NCBI GenBank assembly: GCA_022495995.1 | Contig: JAFEMH010002564.1 | Location: 248,001-312,000 of the forward strand | DNA from: Adenophora triphylla var. japonica | Taxonomy: Eukaryota > Streptophyta > Magnoliopsida > Asterales > Campanulaceae | Length of the DNA: 64,000 nt | Reading direction: 5' to 3' | In this document: one piece after another, positions 43,771 through 56,532 of the stretch | Layout: every line of letters starts with the position of its first letter | Numbering within the stretch: position 1 is the first letter of the stretch | Notes under the pieces: generated by a model | Databases searched by the model: none | What the model saw: the letters and a program-made list of their open reading frames with translations, nothing else | What the model was told of the DNA's origin: nothing | Program-made: the position numbers and the translations under genes

Positions 43771-46178
43771 ACCTGCAAGTTAAACATGCTTATGGTCCCC
43801 CTTTATTCACTGGGTCCAAGAGGTTAGTTCCTCTTGGGCAGCCATATCTGGCCGCCACTAGAGGCCTTAGCCACTGTGGGTCCTGAAAGGCTTTTCAAGA
43901 GGCATTCATGAGCATGATGACCATAATCTAAACAATTATCACATCTTACTTTGCTGTTTGACTGAGTAGTCGGAAAGACACCACTAGATTTAGTCATTGC
44001 ATCATTAGGCTTAGGAGAATCAGCAGACACGAACTTAGGGACTTTGTAAGTACTGGTTTTGCCCTTCTTGCCTTTCTGCTTGCCTTTGCCAGTCACCTTT
44101 GGGGGAGACTGTTCATCGGCAGCTGAATCAAGAGTGGCAATACCAGCTTTGCTGATGCATTTACTTTTAATGTCTTCATCCGCAGAATCATTATCAGCAA
44201 TCTTAATTCCCTTTTGTACGTACCTGACTTTCTCCATTTCCTTGTAGTTAGGATACTTCATTGCTACAGCATTATATTTTTGCTTGGTATCCTTATGCAA
44301 TGAGTTAATCGAGTTGTTTTCAGCCTTCTTGTCCTTTTTCTCGATTCTGAGAGGCATCGGTACGCACGATCGCTATCGCTGGTTTCAAATCCTATCCCAT
44401 GTTGATTATTTTTAGGACAAATTTGGGTTGCATTAATCGCAATTTTAGCAGCGTTAGGTTTTGAAAAAGTATCAATGGTTTTCATAAGAGAATCATTTCT
44501 TTGAGCTAAATCTTTAATCGTGGCAGTGTGTACTTTTGCTCGCTTTTGAGATCCGTGTTTTCAATTTTAAGCCGATCGAACTCACTCGCTTTTGTTTTTA
44601 AAGAATCAAGTTCAGTTTTGAGTGAGTCTCTTTCACCAGAAACTAAACTGAAATCAACAGTCAATATTTCATGAACACTACTCAACTTTTCATAATCAAT
44701 AAAAAGTTCATCCATGGTCTCTATCATCTCAGCTTTAGATATCTCAGGAAGAGGGTCGGTTGTGTTTCTTTTGGCTGAGTGATCTTTTGGTTCAGGAGAG
44801 AAGTTGGGTAGGGATGAGATGGGTTTGGCAAGATTTCTTGAAATACTTGGGAGTTTGGTAAAGGATAGCTTCTTTTCGAAGGATTGTGGAGGACTTGGTT
44901 CGGTTGCATAGGAGGCAATGGGTCCACACTGTCCATAGAGTGAGGTTCCAACTTGATGAACCTTATAACCATAAGGATTGACTGCATTGACTTTAACTTC
45001 TTGGAATGAATGTCTTGCTGGTCTTTCTTTCCTTGATGATCTTCTTGGAGGAGTTGCATCCCTGTGAATAGGAGTTGGTAGATCTAGTGCTATTTCATCA
45101 TCGGCATCCAGGGCAACAAAACTTATATCAGCATCTTCATTGTCATCAGCAGGCGCCTTCACCTTCTCGAGCCGCTTTCACACCGATCGGCATAGCTTTC
45201 TTCAGGCTTGCCAAGAATCTAACATAGCTTCGGACTTTGGATGTCTTTGGTTTACCGATTTCCCGACATACTCATATTTTGGTGGACATTTAGATGCAAA
45301 ATGTCCAGTGTTTTCGGCGCTTAAAACATACCAAGTCTCCTTTCTGTTCTTTCCATCGCCAGCTAGTAGAAGGCTTATGGTTGTTGGTGGTTCTATGGAA
45401 GGGAGTAGTAAATGGTTTGTTTTGATTTGGTTTGCTGTCTTTTTGCATATTCTTGAAGTTTTTGAACTTTCGATAGTTTTTGGCAAATGCAGCAAATTCA
45501 TCTTCTTCCACATGAGGCTCAGGAGGGCTTTCAAGTGTTTTGTTACAGCAAGGGCTTTGGCATTGAATAGTAGGAGGATAAGGAGTAGGAATTTGAGATA
45601 TCTGAGTCTGTGCTGAGAGAGACATGCATTTGAAGTTTTTATCTAGAACATTAAGTTTTTGTAGTTCTCTCTCATACAGAAATAGACTAGACACAATATT
45701 TTGAATAGAAGTAGTATTTAAATCTCTAGCTTCTCTGAGAACAGTGACCTTGGTATGATATATACTTCCTAAAGCACTTAGAAAACGTATATTCAGGTCT
45801 TTTATAGTATATACTTTACCAAGAGAAGCACATAGATTACTTACCTCGCAGAATCGATCATATGCTGTTCTGAGTGATTCGCCATCTGACTTTTTGAAGG
45901 ATTAGAACTCAGCAATTGCATCATAAAGCCTGTTGTCCTTGGTGCGAGCATCTCCTTCGAAGTATTCAAGGAGCTTGTTCCAGCATTCTTGTGCCGTGTA
46001 ACACAAGTCAATGAGCTTGTACTGTTTGTCGTCTAGACCACAAGAGATAATGTGGCTGGCTTTCCCATCAAGAGCATATGTTAATTTATCTTCGTCAGTC
46101 CATTCATCTCTTGGTTTTTCGACCAGAGTTTTCGTAACTTGAACATCTGTTTCTTGTTCATCATCAGCGTCGGCATGC
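43771..46178 (-). pseudogene. gag: Copia gag, long form, 5' end cut
   Basis: Enters at 46178 mid-gene. The capsid part reads YDAIAEF, ESLRTAYDRFCEVSNLCASL and VTVLREARDLNTTSIQNIVS (46000-45690). A zinc knuckle remnant NTGHFASKCPPKYEYVG lies near 45300. A long Ser/Pro region and a coiled-coil-like segment (44700-44500) follow, then a second knuckle CDNCLDYGHHAHEC near 43910. A gag this long with two knuckles and a coiled coil fits the SIRE/Maximus type. Broken by several frameshifts; the N-terminus is beyond the D-type LTR. Confidence 0.75.
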
Positions 46179-46509
46179 TGAAATTACTCGGGATTTCGCG
46201 CGGGAGCGCAAAACGCGGTTGTCTTTCGCGGAGGGTTGGTGTCTGAGACCTCGCTTCATTGGGAAGGAAAAAATGAGGAGACGCCACACGGTTTTTGTAT
46301 TTTGAGCCCAAACGTTGAGAAACGGCTATTGAAAATGGTGTCGTTTTTATTGGTAACAAAAACTTAGGAAAAGGCTTTGAAAATGGGGATCATTTTTATT
46401 GGCAGCAAAAACGAGTAAAAAGCTTTTAGTACCAGAGATTGTTAGGTTCGAAGGTCACGTTACGTTTCGGGTAGAGTATGACGAGATCGCCCGAAACGCC
46501 TCGCATGAC
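46179..46509 (-). repeat. D-type LTR fragment, minus orientation, split by A
   Basis: TGAAATTACTCGGGATTTCG and onward is the reverse complement of the last 330 bp of the D LTR (36453-36783). Inserted in copia gag; CATGC (46174-46178) is the candidate target site. Stops at 46509 in CTCGCATGAC where the D LTR would go on GAGTCTTTC. The remainder should follow the A element past the window. Confidence 0.88.
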
Positions 46510-48111
46510 TGTAAGTACCCAAATCTGGCTCATGCCTTCCGGTTAATTTTCCCGACATTTTCGGTAAGTTTTCCGGTAATTCCCCAGACCTTCCCAGCGT
46601 TCCGGGAGCATTCCGGAACTGTTTTTAATTAAATTAGGGCTGAAGGGAATCCTTCCTAATTAAGAAACACGTTTTTCTTAATTAGGAAGAGCCTTCTAGA
46701 ATAATGCCACCTTGCATGGTTCTAGAATGCTGAGTCATTCAGGATAAGACCGCACGGCCTCATTTGCAAAGGACCTGCAGCCGCACGGCTTCATTAGCCT
46801 TATCCAGATTACCTATAAATAGAGGCCTCCTCTACCCATTTCAAAAAAACAACAAGACACACAATAGAGATACAATACACTCACAAACACAATCAGTACG
46901 TGAAGAACACCCTCAAGGCTCAAGAAGGCGAAGAAGAAGCTCAAGAAGCCATCTCCTCCTCCTTCAAGACCCAAGACGAACCTCTCCTCCTAGCTCCGTC
47001 CGAAGAAGCGAAGGAAACGATTGGTAACCTCGCACGCCCTAACCTTGCATTTTAATTGATATACTTGCTCATTGCATTCATATATCTTGCTTGGGACTTG
47101 GCATTTATTCATAAAGATCATTTCTTTATCATTCCCCTTCCCCTTTGCATGCATTAAGACCTCATTTGTCATAAAAATGTAGTCTTTTTCATAAAGGTGC
47201 ATCCTTTGCACCTAAAACCCCTATTTTCCAATAAAAATGTTATCTTTATGCATCATTTGCATATAAAGATCAAATCTTTTTCAATAAAAATGCATCCTTT
47301 GCATCAAAACCCCTTTTTCAATGCATCATTTGCATAAAAATCCTATCTTTATGCATCATTTGCAATAAAGATCCTTTCTTTAAATCAAAAAGCATCATTT
47401 GCAAACATAAAATGTCATCTTTTCATTAAAGAGTCATTTTTCATCATGCATTCCCCCTTTCCCCAACCTTGGAACGGACCGTGTAAAAGTTCTCATCTTT
47501 GCATCGTTCCTTCCATTAAAGGTTCATGATTTCTTTAGGAAAAGGATAACCTTGAACCCTATATCTCCGATTATCGCTTAAGAATGAGTATGAAGCCTCT
47601 ATACGAGCTCGACCGTCTTAAAGCGTAGGATTGATGGGCTAAGGACATTCCTTCCTAAAGAACCTCATCTTTGACCACAAAGAGAGTCATTCTCTCGATC
47701 ACGCAAGTCCCGAGGGTCCCGAGGTTAAAATGCGATGATCACAAGTCACAAGATGAGGACGGGATCATAATCCCAAATACATAAATTCCAAGGAATCCCG
47801 AGCGACAACCAACAAATGGTTTGTACGTCCGGAAGATAACTTGGGACATTTCCCCCTTTTACTCTCAAACACATGCACACAAAGAAAGCACGCAAGCAAG
47901 CACGATTGATGAAATCTTGGGAGACTTGCTCCGGCAAGGCACTTTGGGTGAACGCCAAACGTTCTTCCCAAGGGGTAACTTAACCTCCGAACCCATAATA
48001 CCTTTTTTTCAAAGTTTTGAGGTAATCAAAATGGCGTGGCGACTCCGTTTTTCAAATAACTCGGATGTCTTCAAACTCGCGTGAACACCAAAAATTTGGG
48101 GCACACATTCA
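46510..48111 (+). repeat. 5' LTR of A
   Basis: 1602 bp, TGTAAGTACCC to CACACATTCA. About a dozen ATGCATC(C/A)TTTGCAT-like units at 47200-47430. PBS-like GGCGTGGCGACTCC at 48033-48046. Confidence 0.9.
46749..46821 (+). promoter_or_regulatory. LTR promoter of A: two CCG-NN-CGG boxes and TATA
   Basis: ACCGCACGGCCT (46749-46760), AGCCGCACGGCT (46780-46791) and TATAAATA (46814-46821). The 3' LTR repeats them at 63124-63135 and 63154-63165. Confidence 0.7.
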
Positions 48112-48116
48112 CAGTT

Positions 48117-48133
48117 TGGCGACTCCGCTGGGG
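48117..48133 (+). promoter_or_regulatory. Primer binding site of A
   Basis: TGGCGACTCCGCTGGGG, five bases after the LTR end. Confidence 0.85.
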
Positions 48134-49901
48134 ATATCCCAAAGGAGAAAAGCTTCTATTTTCAAAACAAACTAAAATCGATACTTGGTATATAGGTGGA
48201 AACCACTTGCCTTTCCTGTACACTCCCTGACGTGGGAGTTGGGATAACCGGTGGTTTAACAATCCACGTACCATTATCCCTTTTCGAAAAAAACAATTTT
48301 GAAAAAAATAAAGAAAGCTTTTCCCTTTGAGCGGGTTAGACTCCCGTCGTCGATTTCATTAATCGTGCTTGCTTTCTTTACCTTGCATTGCATCATTTGC
48401 ATCTTGGAATTTGTGCATACTTTGAAAACGGGAAACAACCCGAAAAATAGCAAAAGGAGTGGAACCTGGAAAATTGATCCATGCAGTCGTACGGCTCAAT
48501 CCTCCTTTGATTCTGACCGGCGACCTCAGGGCAATTCCACCAGGAAAATCATGGTTAATCTGGCAGCCCTAGCAGCTTGGGGCTACTCACCCATGACTCG
48601 ACCGGGGCTCCCTTAAAATTTACGTGCTTATGTGTTGCATTTTCCCCGTCCCGAAAATCATTCCTTTAAAACACATTTATGAAAATCTCGTTTTAACTCA
48701 AAAAGGAACATTTTTAGGAGACCGCACACTACGCGCACTCCGATATATACTGTACACTTTTGCACGCACGTCCTTCAAACCCGAGGGTGGTTCCACTGCA
48801 GCCACGGACAGCCTTACGATGCTCCCGGCGCGCACGGAATCATCCCAACCTCCCCATGGCAGCCATTGTCGACCAATGCACCCGTGTCACACGTTTCAAA
48901 AACCGTGACTTTTGGTTGGTTTTTGGTCTAGTCCGTGTCATATAGCCCAGCTTGCATACCCACGTAAAGGTCAAGCCTTAGCTCATAACGGAAGCCAAGA
49001 TTGTCGCTCAAGCGAAATTCCCGCCGAAATTCCGACAAGGAAAAATCGGTGGGATCTTGACTCCGACATTGACTATTGACCTTGACCCGCACCGGAATGC
49101 GTAAGAGTCAAGACCAAGTCTTTGCCAAAAATCAAAAGATCTTTCGCTCAAGCGAAGCTCGCCAAAATTCCGACAAGGAAAAATTGGCAAGATCTTAACC
49201 GCATTGACTTCGATTCCGACTCACGCACTACGTATGCAACGAAGTTCAATGTGACACCGTGTCATCCGGCTTTTACCGCCCGACCCATGCCTATTATTCT
49301 CTCGGATATTACCGAAGGTCGAAACCGTCATTCGCTCAAGCGAAACTCGCCAAAGATCCGTCAAGGCAGTAGAGACGAGACTTTCCCAAGATTGCCTTGA
49401 CTATAATCCGCACGTCGTGCGTTGAAAAGTCCTATGACCCGCTAGACCCGATAGGAGCGTTTTTACTCCTCGGTCGGTGGGATCCGCGTGCCCTATAGGA
49501 CCCTCGCCCCGGGCCGTCCACCCCGGGAGGTCGAAATACAGTGGAATACGAGGGGCTTATAGACGTAGTGACGGAACCCACCGATCCAGATCTAGAGTAG
49601 TTGTGAAAAAGAAGGGCGTAACCCCTTTTCCAACCAAATAGATATTAATAAAAGACACTGTTTTAAGTAAACTTGAAGATTCTAATTTGCATATCGCCCG
49701 AGCCTTCAAATTTAAACACCTACCCCGAGTCTAAACCTTTCCTATCCCTTTCCCGCAGCCGAGAAAGAAGTGGGTGAGAATACCGGTCGCCGACTTGTTA
49801 GCACGTAATCCTCGCACGCCCGCTGTAATCCTCGCTTTCATCGGGCCCGTAGAGTCAAAATGGCCGATTTGACAGAGAACAGGCTTGGTTTGGGTAACCG
49901 C
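48134..49901 (+). other. Leader of A
   Basis: Noncoding as read. GACCGCACACTACGCGCAC at about 48720-48738; three palindromes TTCGCTCAAGCGAA-like at 49004-49016, 49143-49156 and 49331-49344; broken copy of the leader ORF at 49250-49640 (VEYEGLIDVVTEPTDP). Confidence 0.6.
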
Positions 49902-52900
49902 ATGACTAGGGAAGAAGAGCTAACCTTAGCCCCGGAAAACAGCCGTAAGGCTCCATGAGGAACAAAGAAGCCACGCTCATTGAAGCGCTTCGTCGTCATG
50001 GAGTTCAAATAGTGGTCGAGCCCAACGGTTCCTTGGTGATGATAGAAGATTGAGCCTCCGTGGCGCCCATCTCAGCTCCATCAACCTATAACCAATGCCC
50101 TCCTCCATCCTCATACGATCCCTTATCCAGATTACCCTCTTCAGCCCTTTCCAACATCTCAAGCCACCAGATCCCGACACCCTCACCTCCTCAAATGAGA
50201 CCCAGCTTTGTTCCCTATCACCGTAAAGCAAACGCCTCGCCTATCCCTAAGCATGCAGCCTCTCGCATTACCCCATGGGATTCGCTCCCTCTCCTCGCAT
50301 GGGCCATCCTGCATTCCCTAGGCCTCAAAATCAGCTCAATGATCCTTTCAATTCATGTCCTCGCCACAAAGCAGATCTTCCACCTCCAACTTTGCCAACA
50401 AGCATTCCCAGGAGGTTCCGTATCCTTTTCCTACTTCGGAAATTATGAGCCTAATTCCTATGCCTCCGCCAGCCTCACGGAACACGGGACCCGGTCAAGT
50501 TTACACTTATTTCCCTCCAAAGATCCCCAAGCCTCGTACCGCCTACCACCGTGCCACCTACTATCCTTCCACCCAAATCGCATAAGCCTTCTCCGAATCA
50601 AGCAATCCTAAACCATCCCCCGACTCCGACATGGCTTGGCTAATGGAACAAGTTAGGTCCATGCAAGAGAAGTTTGGGGAAATAGACACCAAGAGGACAA
50701 AGATACCGTATCACCGATCCCAAAGAAAGTTGTCCCTCTCCCTCCAAAATTCCGAATGCCGTAAATTGAAAAGTTCAACTAAGCACCGATTGTCCCCTGA
50801 CTCACATTGAAAGCTACATTCTTGCCATGAGAGCCAAAGATTGTACACAAAGAACAAATGGCCGATCATTTTCAGCTTATCATTAAAAGGTTCACTTCTT
50901 AGGTGGTTCCCGCATGTGAAACCAGAGGCCCGAGCTACTTGGGACCAGATCAAGGAAGCGTTCCTAGAAAAGTATAAGGCCAATTTGAATTGGGAAACCA
51001 GCCGTAATGACCTACAGTGGTACCCTACAACGTTCGATGAGCCAGTAAGTGAATTCTACAAGAGATGGAATTGGAAGCTCATGAAATGATGACCCCACTC
51101 AATGAAGAGGAACAGATGGAGATCTTCCAATCTTTCTTGAAACCTCAACTAAGAGTTCAACTTGGCAATTACTACTATCCCGACCTTCGGGCAATGGTAA
51201 ATGCCGGCACCAAGTTTGAGAATGCCTTCAATATGGCCCTCGACCACGAATGAATGCGCTCTACCGCTACAAAGCACCTGTCAAATGCCCCAAACTGCCA
51301 CCGTGAAAGGAAAAGAAGTGATTGGCGCCGTTAATTACATTCGTAATGAGAAAGGGATGTAATGCACGCCAAGCCGCCGCAAAGCCAAAGCTCCCTTTCT
51401 ATACCGCTCAAGATTTCGAATGCCACTAGAAAAGGTCTTCGACGATTTGGTAGCCCAAGGACTCATCGTACCTTTGAAAACTCGGAAACCCAGAACCCCA
51501 AAGACGTAATGGACGAGACCAAACACCGCCGCTACACAATTATCATGGCCATAACACTAATGATTGCACCTACCTCGAAGCTCCCGATCTCTCGCCTAGT
51601 TGAAGAAGGCAGTTAGAACCACCCTGGGGTCCCAATGTGGTCAAGAATCCTCTTCCCGCTAACAATCGAGTCAACATGATCGAGTTCGGAGGAACGAATG
51701 GAAATGGTTTTGGAAATCCAGAGGTCATAGATATCCCGAAATTCAATATTCCTTATGCCGAATTACAAGGGAAATGGAAAGATCTCGATTAATGCCGCCG
51801 CCACGAGGGACAGCTGACCCATAGTCGGAACCGATTTCATTAATGTTGTCGAGCTCGGCCTACTTTTCTACGACATCGAACCAAGAACCATGGTCAAGAT
51901 TACGTAAGAAAGGCTCACTTATGAAGATTGCGAGTTTGAAGTAAAACAAGCCATGTTAATGAAAGTCTCTCCGTAACCCTTCATCACCCATGACGAGCAT
52001 AATGTATTTGTAATGGCTCTTACTACTCCCGAGGATCATTCCCAATCCCCGTTTGGGAAAAGGTAGAGAGAAGAGTGAACAAGCCGAAGACTTTTGGGAT
52101 GAAGAGAGCCGTATCTCGATGCCGAAAGCACAACCGGTCCTACCGCCCTGCAGGTACAAATGGATAAAGTTAAGTTCGTAAAGGAGATTCCGCCGTATCG
52201 CCCGAGCACTTCCTATGGAATTGGTGTCGACAAAGGCAATAATGATCCGCAGAGTGCACAATCAAATGACAACGCCGACAAGACCGCTACTCCCTGTGGC
52301 AACAAAGAAGAAGGAGCGAGATCCCGCCCAACCTCGTCAAGTCCCCTCGAGTCAATAAGTAGCGTAGGTCCAGAGTCGTTGTTGTATATTCAATGAGTCA
52401 GAATCTTTGATTTCCAGCCCTCGTAGTCATCCGAAGGCCTCACGCCCGAGGATTATGAAAATGTAATCGATGTCATCTTTCCCCTTATCTTGAATGAAAT
52501 GACAAATCTTTCGATTATCCTCTTATTGCCAACTTAACAAATGATAAATTAACTCAAAACTTAACAATAGTTAATAATGAATCATTTGAACAAGATGCAA
52601 ACACACTAAACGAACAATACATTAAAGAAATCTTTAAGGTGTTTCGTAAAAGAGGAAAACCGGCCCAAGCCGCCGAGGAGGTTTTGATAAGTGTGAACTT
52701 GGGTACTATCGAAGAACCTAAAGAGACACAGATTGGAAGCTTCTTCCAGGGGGTTGAAAGGGACAGATTGATCGAGCCGCCGTAGAATACGTCGACGTGT
52801 TTGCATGGTCATACAAGGACATGCCTGGGCTAGACAGCTTCAATAGTAGAGCACGTAATTCCTCTAGCACCGCATGCTAAGCCGCAGCGTAAACCGAGAA

Positions 52901-55900
52901 AGATCAAGCCGAATGGTCTCTACAGTCAAGGAAGAAATCGAGAAGCTATCATGAGTAGGGTTCATCGTAGTCATTGAATACCCGACGTGGTTGTCCAACA
53001 TCGTGACCGTAACCAAGGCCAATGGGAAGGTGCGCCGCCGTGTGGATTTTCGAGATCTCGAACAAGGCCACCCCAAAGATGACTACCCTCTCGCCAAATA
53101 TAGACATCCCGGTGGATTCCATCGCCAACTACGAAGTCAAATCCTTCGTTGATGGTTTTGGTGCTACAACCGCATCAAGATGGCCGAGGAAGACCAAGAA
53201 AAGACAGCCTTCACCACACCGCTGGGAACCTATCGTTATACAAGCAATGCCATTCGGGCTCAAGAATGCCGGGCTACTTACCAAAGGGCAACCACCGCGC
53301 TTTTTCATGACATGATCCACAAGGAGATTGAGGTCTACGTAGATGACATGATAATCCACTCCAAAGGAGAAGGTGGGCAAAGACTTTGTTGACCTACAAA
53401 AATTCTTTGAGAGGCCGAGACAAAGATTCCATGAGACTAAACCCCGCCAAAATGCACCTTCTGAGTGACAAGGGGAAAAGTGCTTCGGGTACATGGTCAC
53501 TGAGCGAGGTATAGAAGTTGACCCCGAAAGATCAAAGCCATCATGGATATGAGGCCACCTCAAACCTGCATGTAGGTCAAGAGTTTTATGGGCAAACCGC
53601 AAGACATCACCCGCTTGGCCAATCAATCACCACTATGTGCGAGCCCATCTTCAAGCTCATGAAGAAGAATGTGGACACGTAATGGACCGAAGAATGCCAA
53701 GATGCCTTTCACCAGATCAAGGCATACTTAGTACATCCCCGGTACTATGCCCCCCACATAGACAGTAAGCCTCTTCTCGCTCTATCTCACCGTCACGCAT
53801 ACACGGCAATGGGGCTATGCTTGCTCAGAAAAGAAAGACTCTCGGGTGGAAAACGCCATTTACTTTGTCACCTAAGCTACAGGTGGAGCGAGCTCAATTA
53901 CTCAAAGATGTGAAAAGACTTGTGCAGATCGGTCCGGGTAGTCGGCAAATTGAAGCATTATATGCAAGCCCACCCTATGAATTTGGTCTCGAAAATGGAT
54001 CCCATCAAGTACATCTTTGACAAGCCTTCCCTCTCAATGCGTTTAGCGAAGTGGTCCTTCTTCTTGCGTATCATACGACATCAACTATGTGACCGTAAAG
54101 GCCATCAAGGGTCAAGCATTGTCGATCACCCGGCGAATTTCCCCGCAATGAAGACAGAGGGCCTCGAACCCCAATTCCGATGAAGGGATCTTTGCAATGA
54201 GCCTCGAAAATAGATGGCAATTGTTCTTTGACTGAGCCGCTAACAAAAGAGGAAATGGTGTAGGAATGCTATTGGTCGATCCGAAAGATGAGCATACCCC
54301 CATAGCCCTCAAGTTGAACTTTCCCGCCACGAACAATGTCGCGAGTACGAAGCCTCGCATTGCCGGCCTGGAGGCCGCCTTAGAAAGAAATGTCAAGGAG
54401 CTCGAAGTTTACTGAGACTCGCCCGATCATCAACCAAGTCTCCAACAAGTGGAAGATCGTGGACCCTAATCTCGCAACGGTATCATGCCCATATGGAGGA
54501 GTTGACTCGGACAGCTTCGTAGAAGTGACTTTCCACTACTTGCCGAGGGAAAAGAACAGATTCGCAGATGCCCTAGCTACTCTAGCCTCATTGGTAGAGA
54601 TCCCCGAGGGAAAAGCCATAAAGCCCTTCGTAGCGGGTAGAAGAGAAGCCCCAGCTCTTCTCGTCAGTGGAAGTGGACCTCGGGACCCGAGCCCATAAAG
54701 GAACCTTGGTACAATCAGATTTACCAATTCCTCAAAGACGGAGAGTCAGCTTTCAGAGACGAAGAAGGTAGACCAAAAGAAGGTGTCAGAGCCAAAAGCT
54801 TGCGAGCCCTGAAAAGGTTGGCCTCTCATTATGTCATTCTAGGAGGCAACCTATACAAGAAGCGGTATCAAGGACCACTCCTCTTATGTGTCACCCAAGA
54901 AAGGGCCAAAGAGTTGATGACCGAAGTCCACAATGGTCCTTGCGGTCCTCACATGAATGCCGTAGCCCCCGATGCAAGTGATCCTCGTAATGGGTTACTA
55001 CCGGATCTCCATGGAAACAGATCAAGGCCCAAAGACGTCCGAACCTCGCGACAAGTGCCAGCCGGTTTGCCAATCTCAACCATCTCCCCACCTCATGACT
55101 CCGTACCGCATGACGACTCCTTGGCCGTTTGCAACTCGGGGCATTGACGTGATAGGGAAAATAGCCCCTACAGAAGCAATGGGCACGAGTTCGTGTTGGT
55201 AGCCATCGACTACTTCACCAAGTGGGTAGAGGCCAAGTCCTACAAGGTCCTCACTTCCGTAAAAGTGGCCCAGCTTCATCAAAGAAAACATAATGTGCGT
55301 ATATGGGGTGCCCAACGAGATCATTTCTCGATAATGGGTCACACTTCAAGGAGATCTGCGATAGACCGCCGTCGTAATTCGTAGTTACTCGCCACAAGTC
55401 GTCCCCGTACATAAACCTCGCACCAATGGAGCCGTGGAAGCCGCTAATAAGACACTCGAGCGGATCATCCGAAAATGGCCACCCGTGGTCGTGATTGGCC
55501 CGAAAAGCCGCACCTAGCACTCGGGGCTACGTAACGTCTCCGTCGAATGTACCACAGGAGAAACTCCTTTTCGCCCTAACTTACTGATGGAAGCAAATAA
55601 GTTACCAAAGGGAGTTGGAAATCCCGTCATTAAGGGTCCTCCTAGAAAAACAAGTTGTCAATGAAGTGGAATGGTTGCGCAAATGCATTTGACGAGTTAG
55701 CCCCGCTGACGAGAGAAGGCTAAAAGCCATGGAACACACCCGAGCCTACTGCAGGCAAATGGCCGAGCGTTTGATAAAAAGGTCAAGGCCGTAGACATCA
55801 AAGAAGGTGACTTAGTGCCGAAAGTAAAGCCCCTACCGCAGACAACCCCCGGGAAAATGGGAACCCGTTTGGATCGGCCCTTATGTGGTGCGTAAGATAC

Positions 55901-55989
55901 CGTCAAGGAGCAATGAAGCTTGCGTACTTGGATGGCAATCCCTTTGTCCACCCAACAACGGTGATAAACTCCGAAGATACTATGTCTAA
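49902..55989 (+). pseudogene. pol: A gag-pol (gag, protease trace, RT, RNase H, integrase)
   Basis: Start chosen at ATG 49902, shared with A-prime. Gag capsid at 50840-51250 (WFPHVKPEARATWDQIKEAF, FYKRWNWKL, YYYPDLRAMVNAG). The protease is too damaged to place. RT: TWLSNIVTVTKANGKVRRRV near 52990 and VYVDDMIIHSKG near 53335. RT connection and RNase H: VVGKLKHYMQAHPMNLVSKM (53940) and a broken RNase H to 54540 (FHYLPREKNRFADALATLAS). Integrase 54800-55989: NEVHNGPCGPHMN-type zinc, GIDVIGKIAP, LDNGSHFKE, RHKSSPY, final LRRYYV. Many stops and frameshifts, several of a CAG-to-CGTA look, so decay may be partly artefactual. Confidence 0.8.
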
Positions 55990-56532
55990 TAAAAAAAAAG
56001 AGAAAAATCTTAGTGCAAAAAGAGTAATGCCCTAGGCCGAAACCCCAAAAAGGGCGGTCTAGGCAAAAGACAAATGGTCACATTAAAAAAAAAAAGAGAA
56101 AAAATCTTAGTGCAAAAGAGTAATGCCCAAGTTTAGGCCGAAACCCCAAAAAGGGCGGTCTAGGCAAAAACAGGCCGCACATAAAAAATTAGTTCACTGT
56201 AATGAACTACGAGACCCGAGCCCCTTAGCCTTTCTTGTAAAAGGGGAACGTAGGCAAAGCCATATATGGTTCGGTCTAAACAATAAAAAGGACAATCAAG
56301 CTTCCATGAAGTGCGTCCTAAATAATAAAGGGTATTTCAAGCTTTTCATAAAAACGGGTCCCAATCAATAAAGACATTTGAATTTCCATGAAATGTGTCT
56401 TGATTAATTTTTAAGATAATATGCCTTGTTCATTACAAGTTAAAAACTTCTTGATGAGTTCAAGCACGGTCTACCTCTTAACTCGCTAACCTCGCTAAAA
56501 AGATCTAAAATACAATAAAATGCCTAAATAAA
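55990..56532. other. Spacer between A pol and aORF1
   Basis: No gene. A duplicated stretch (AAAAATCTTAGTGCAAAA, 55990-56060 and 56090-56165) and the hairpin motif GAACTACGAGACCCGAGCCC ... GGGGAACGTAGGC (56204-56255). Confidence 0.6.

Larger units (their letters stand above)
11181..46178 (-). mobile_element. Ty1/copia element (SIRE/Maximus-like), split by B and D, 5' end cut
   Basis: On minus: gag (46178 leftward), protease, integrase, RT-RNase H ending at 33194, then an extra gene (32518-28648), a purine tract and the 3' LTR (28410-27984 plus 12098-11181). Order PR-INT-RT is copia type. A long gag and an extra gene after pol are features of the SIRE/Maximus group, as I recall. Interrupted by B (12099-27978) and D (34681-41868). 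The 5' end is lost at 46179 to a D-type LTR; the rest lies past the window. Confidence 0.85.
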
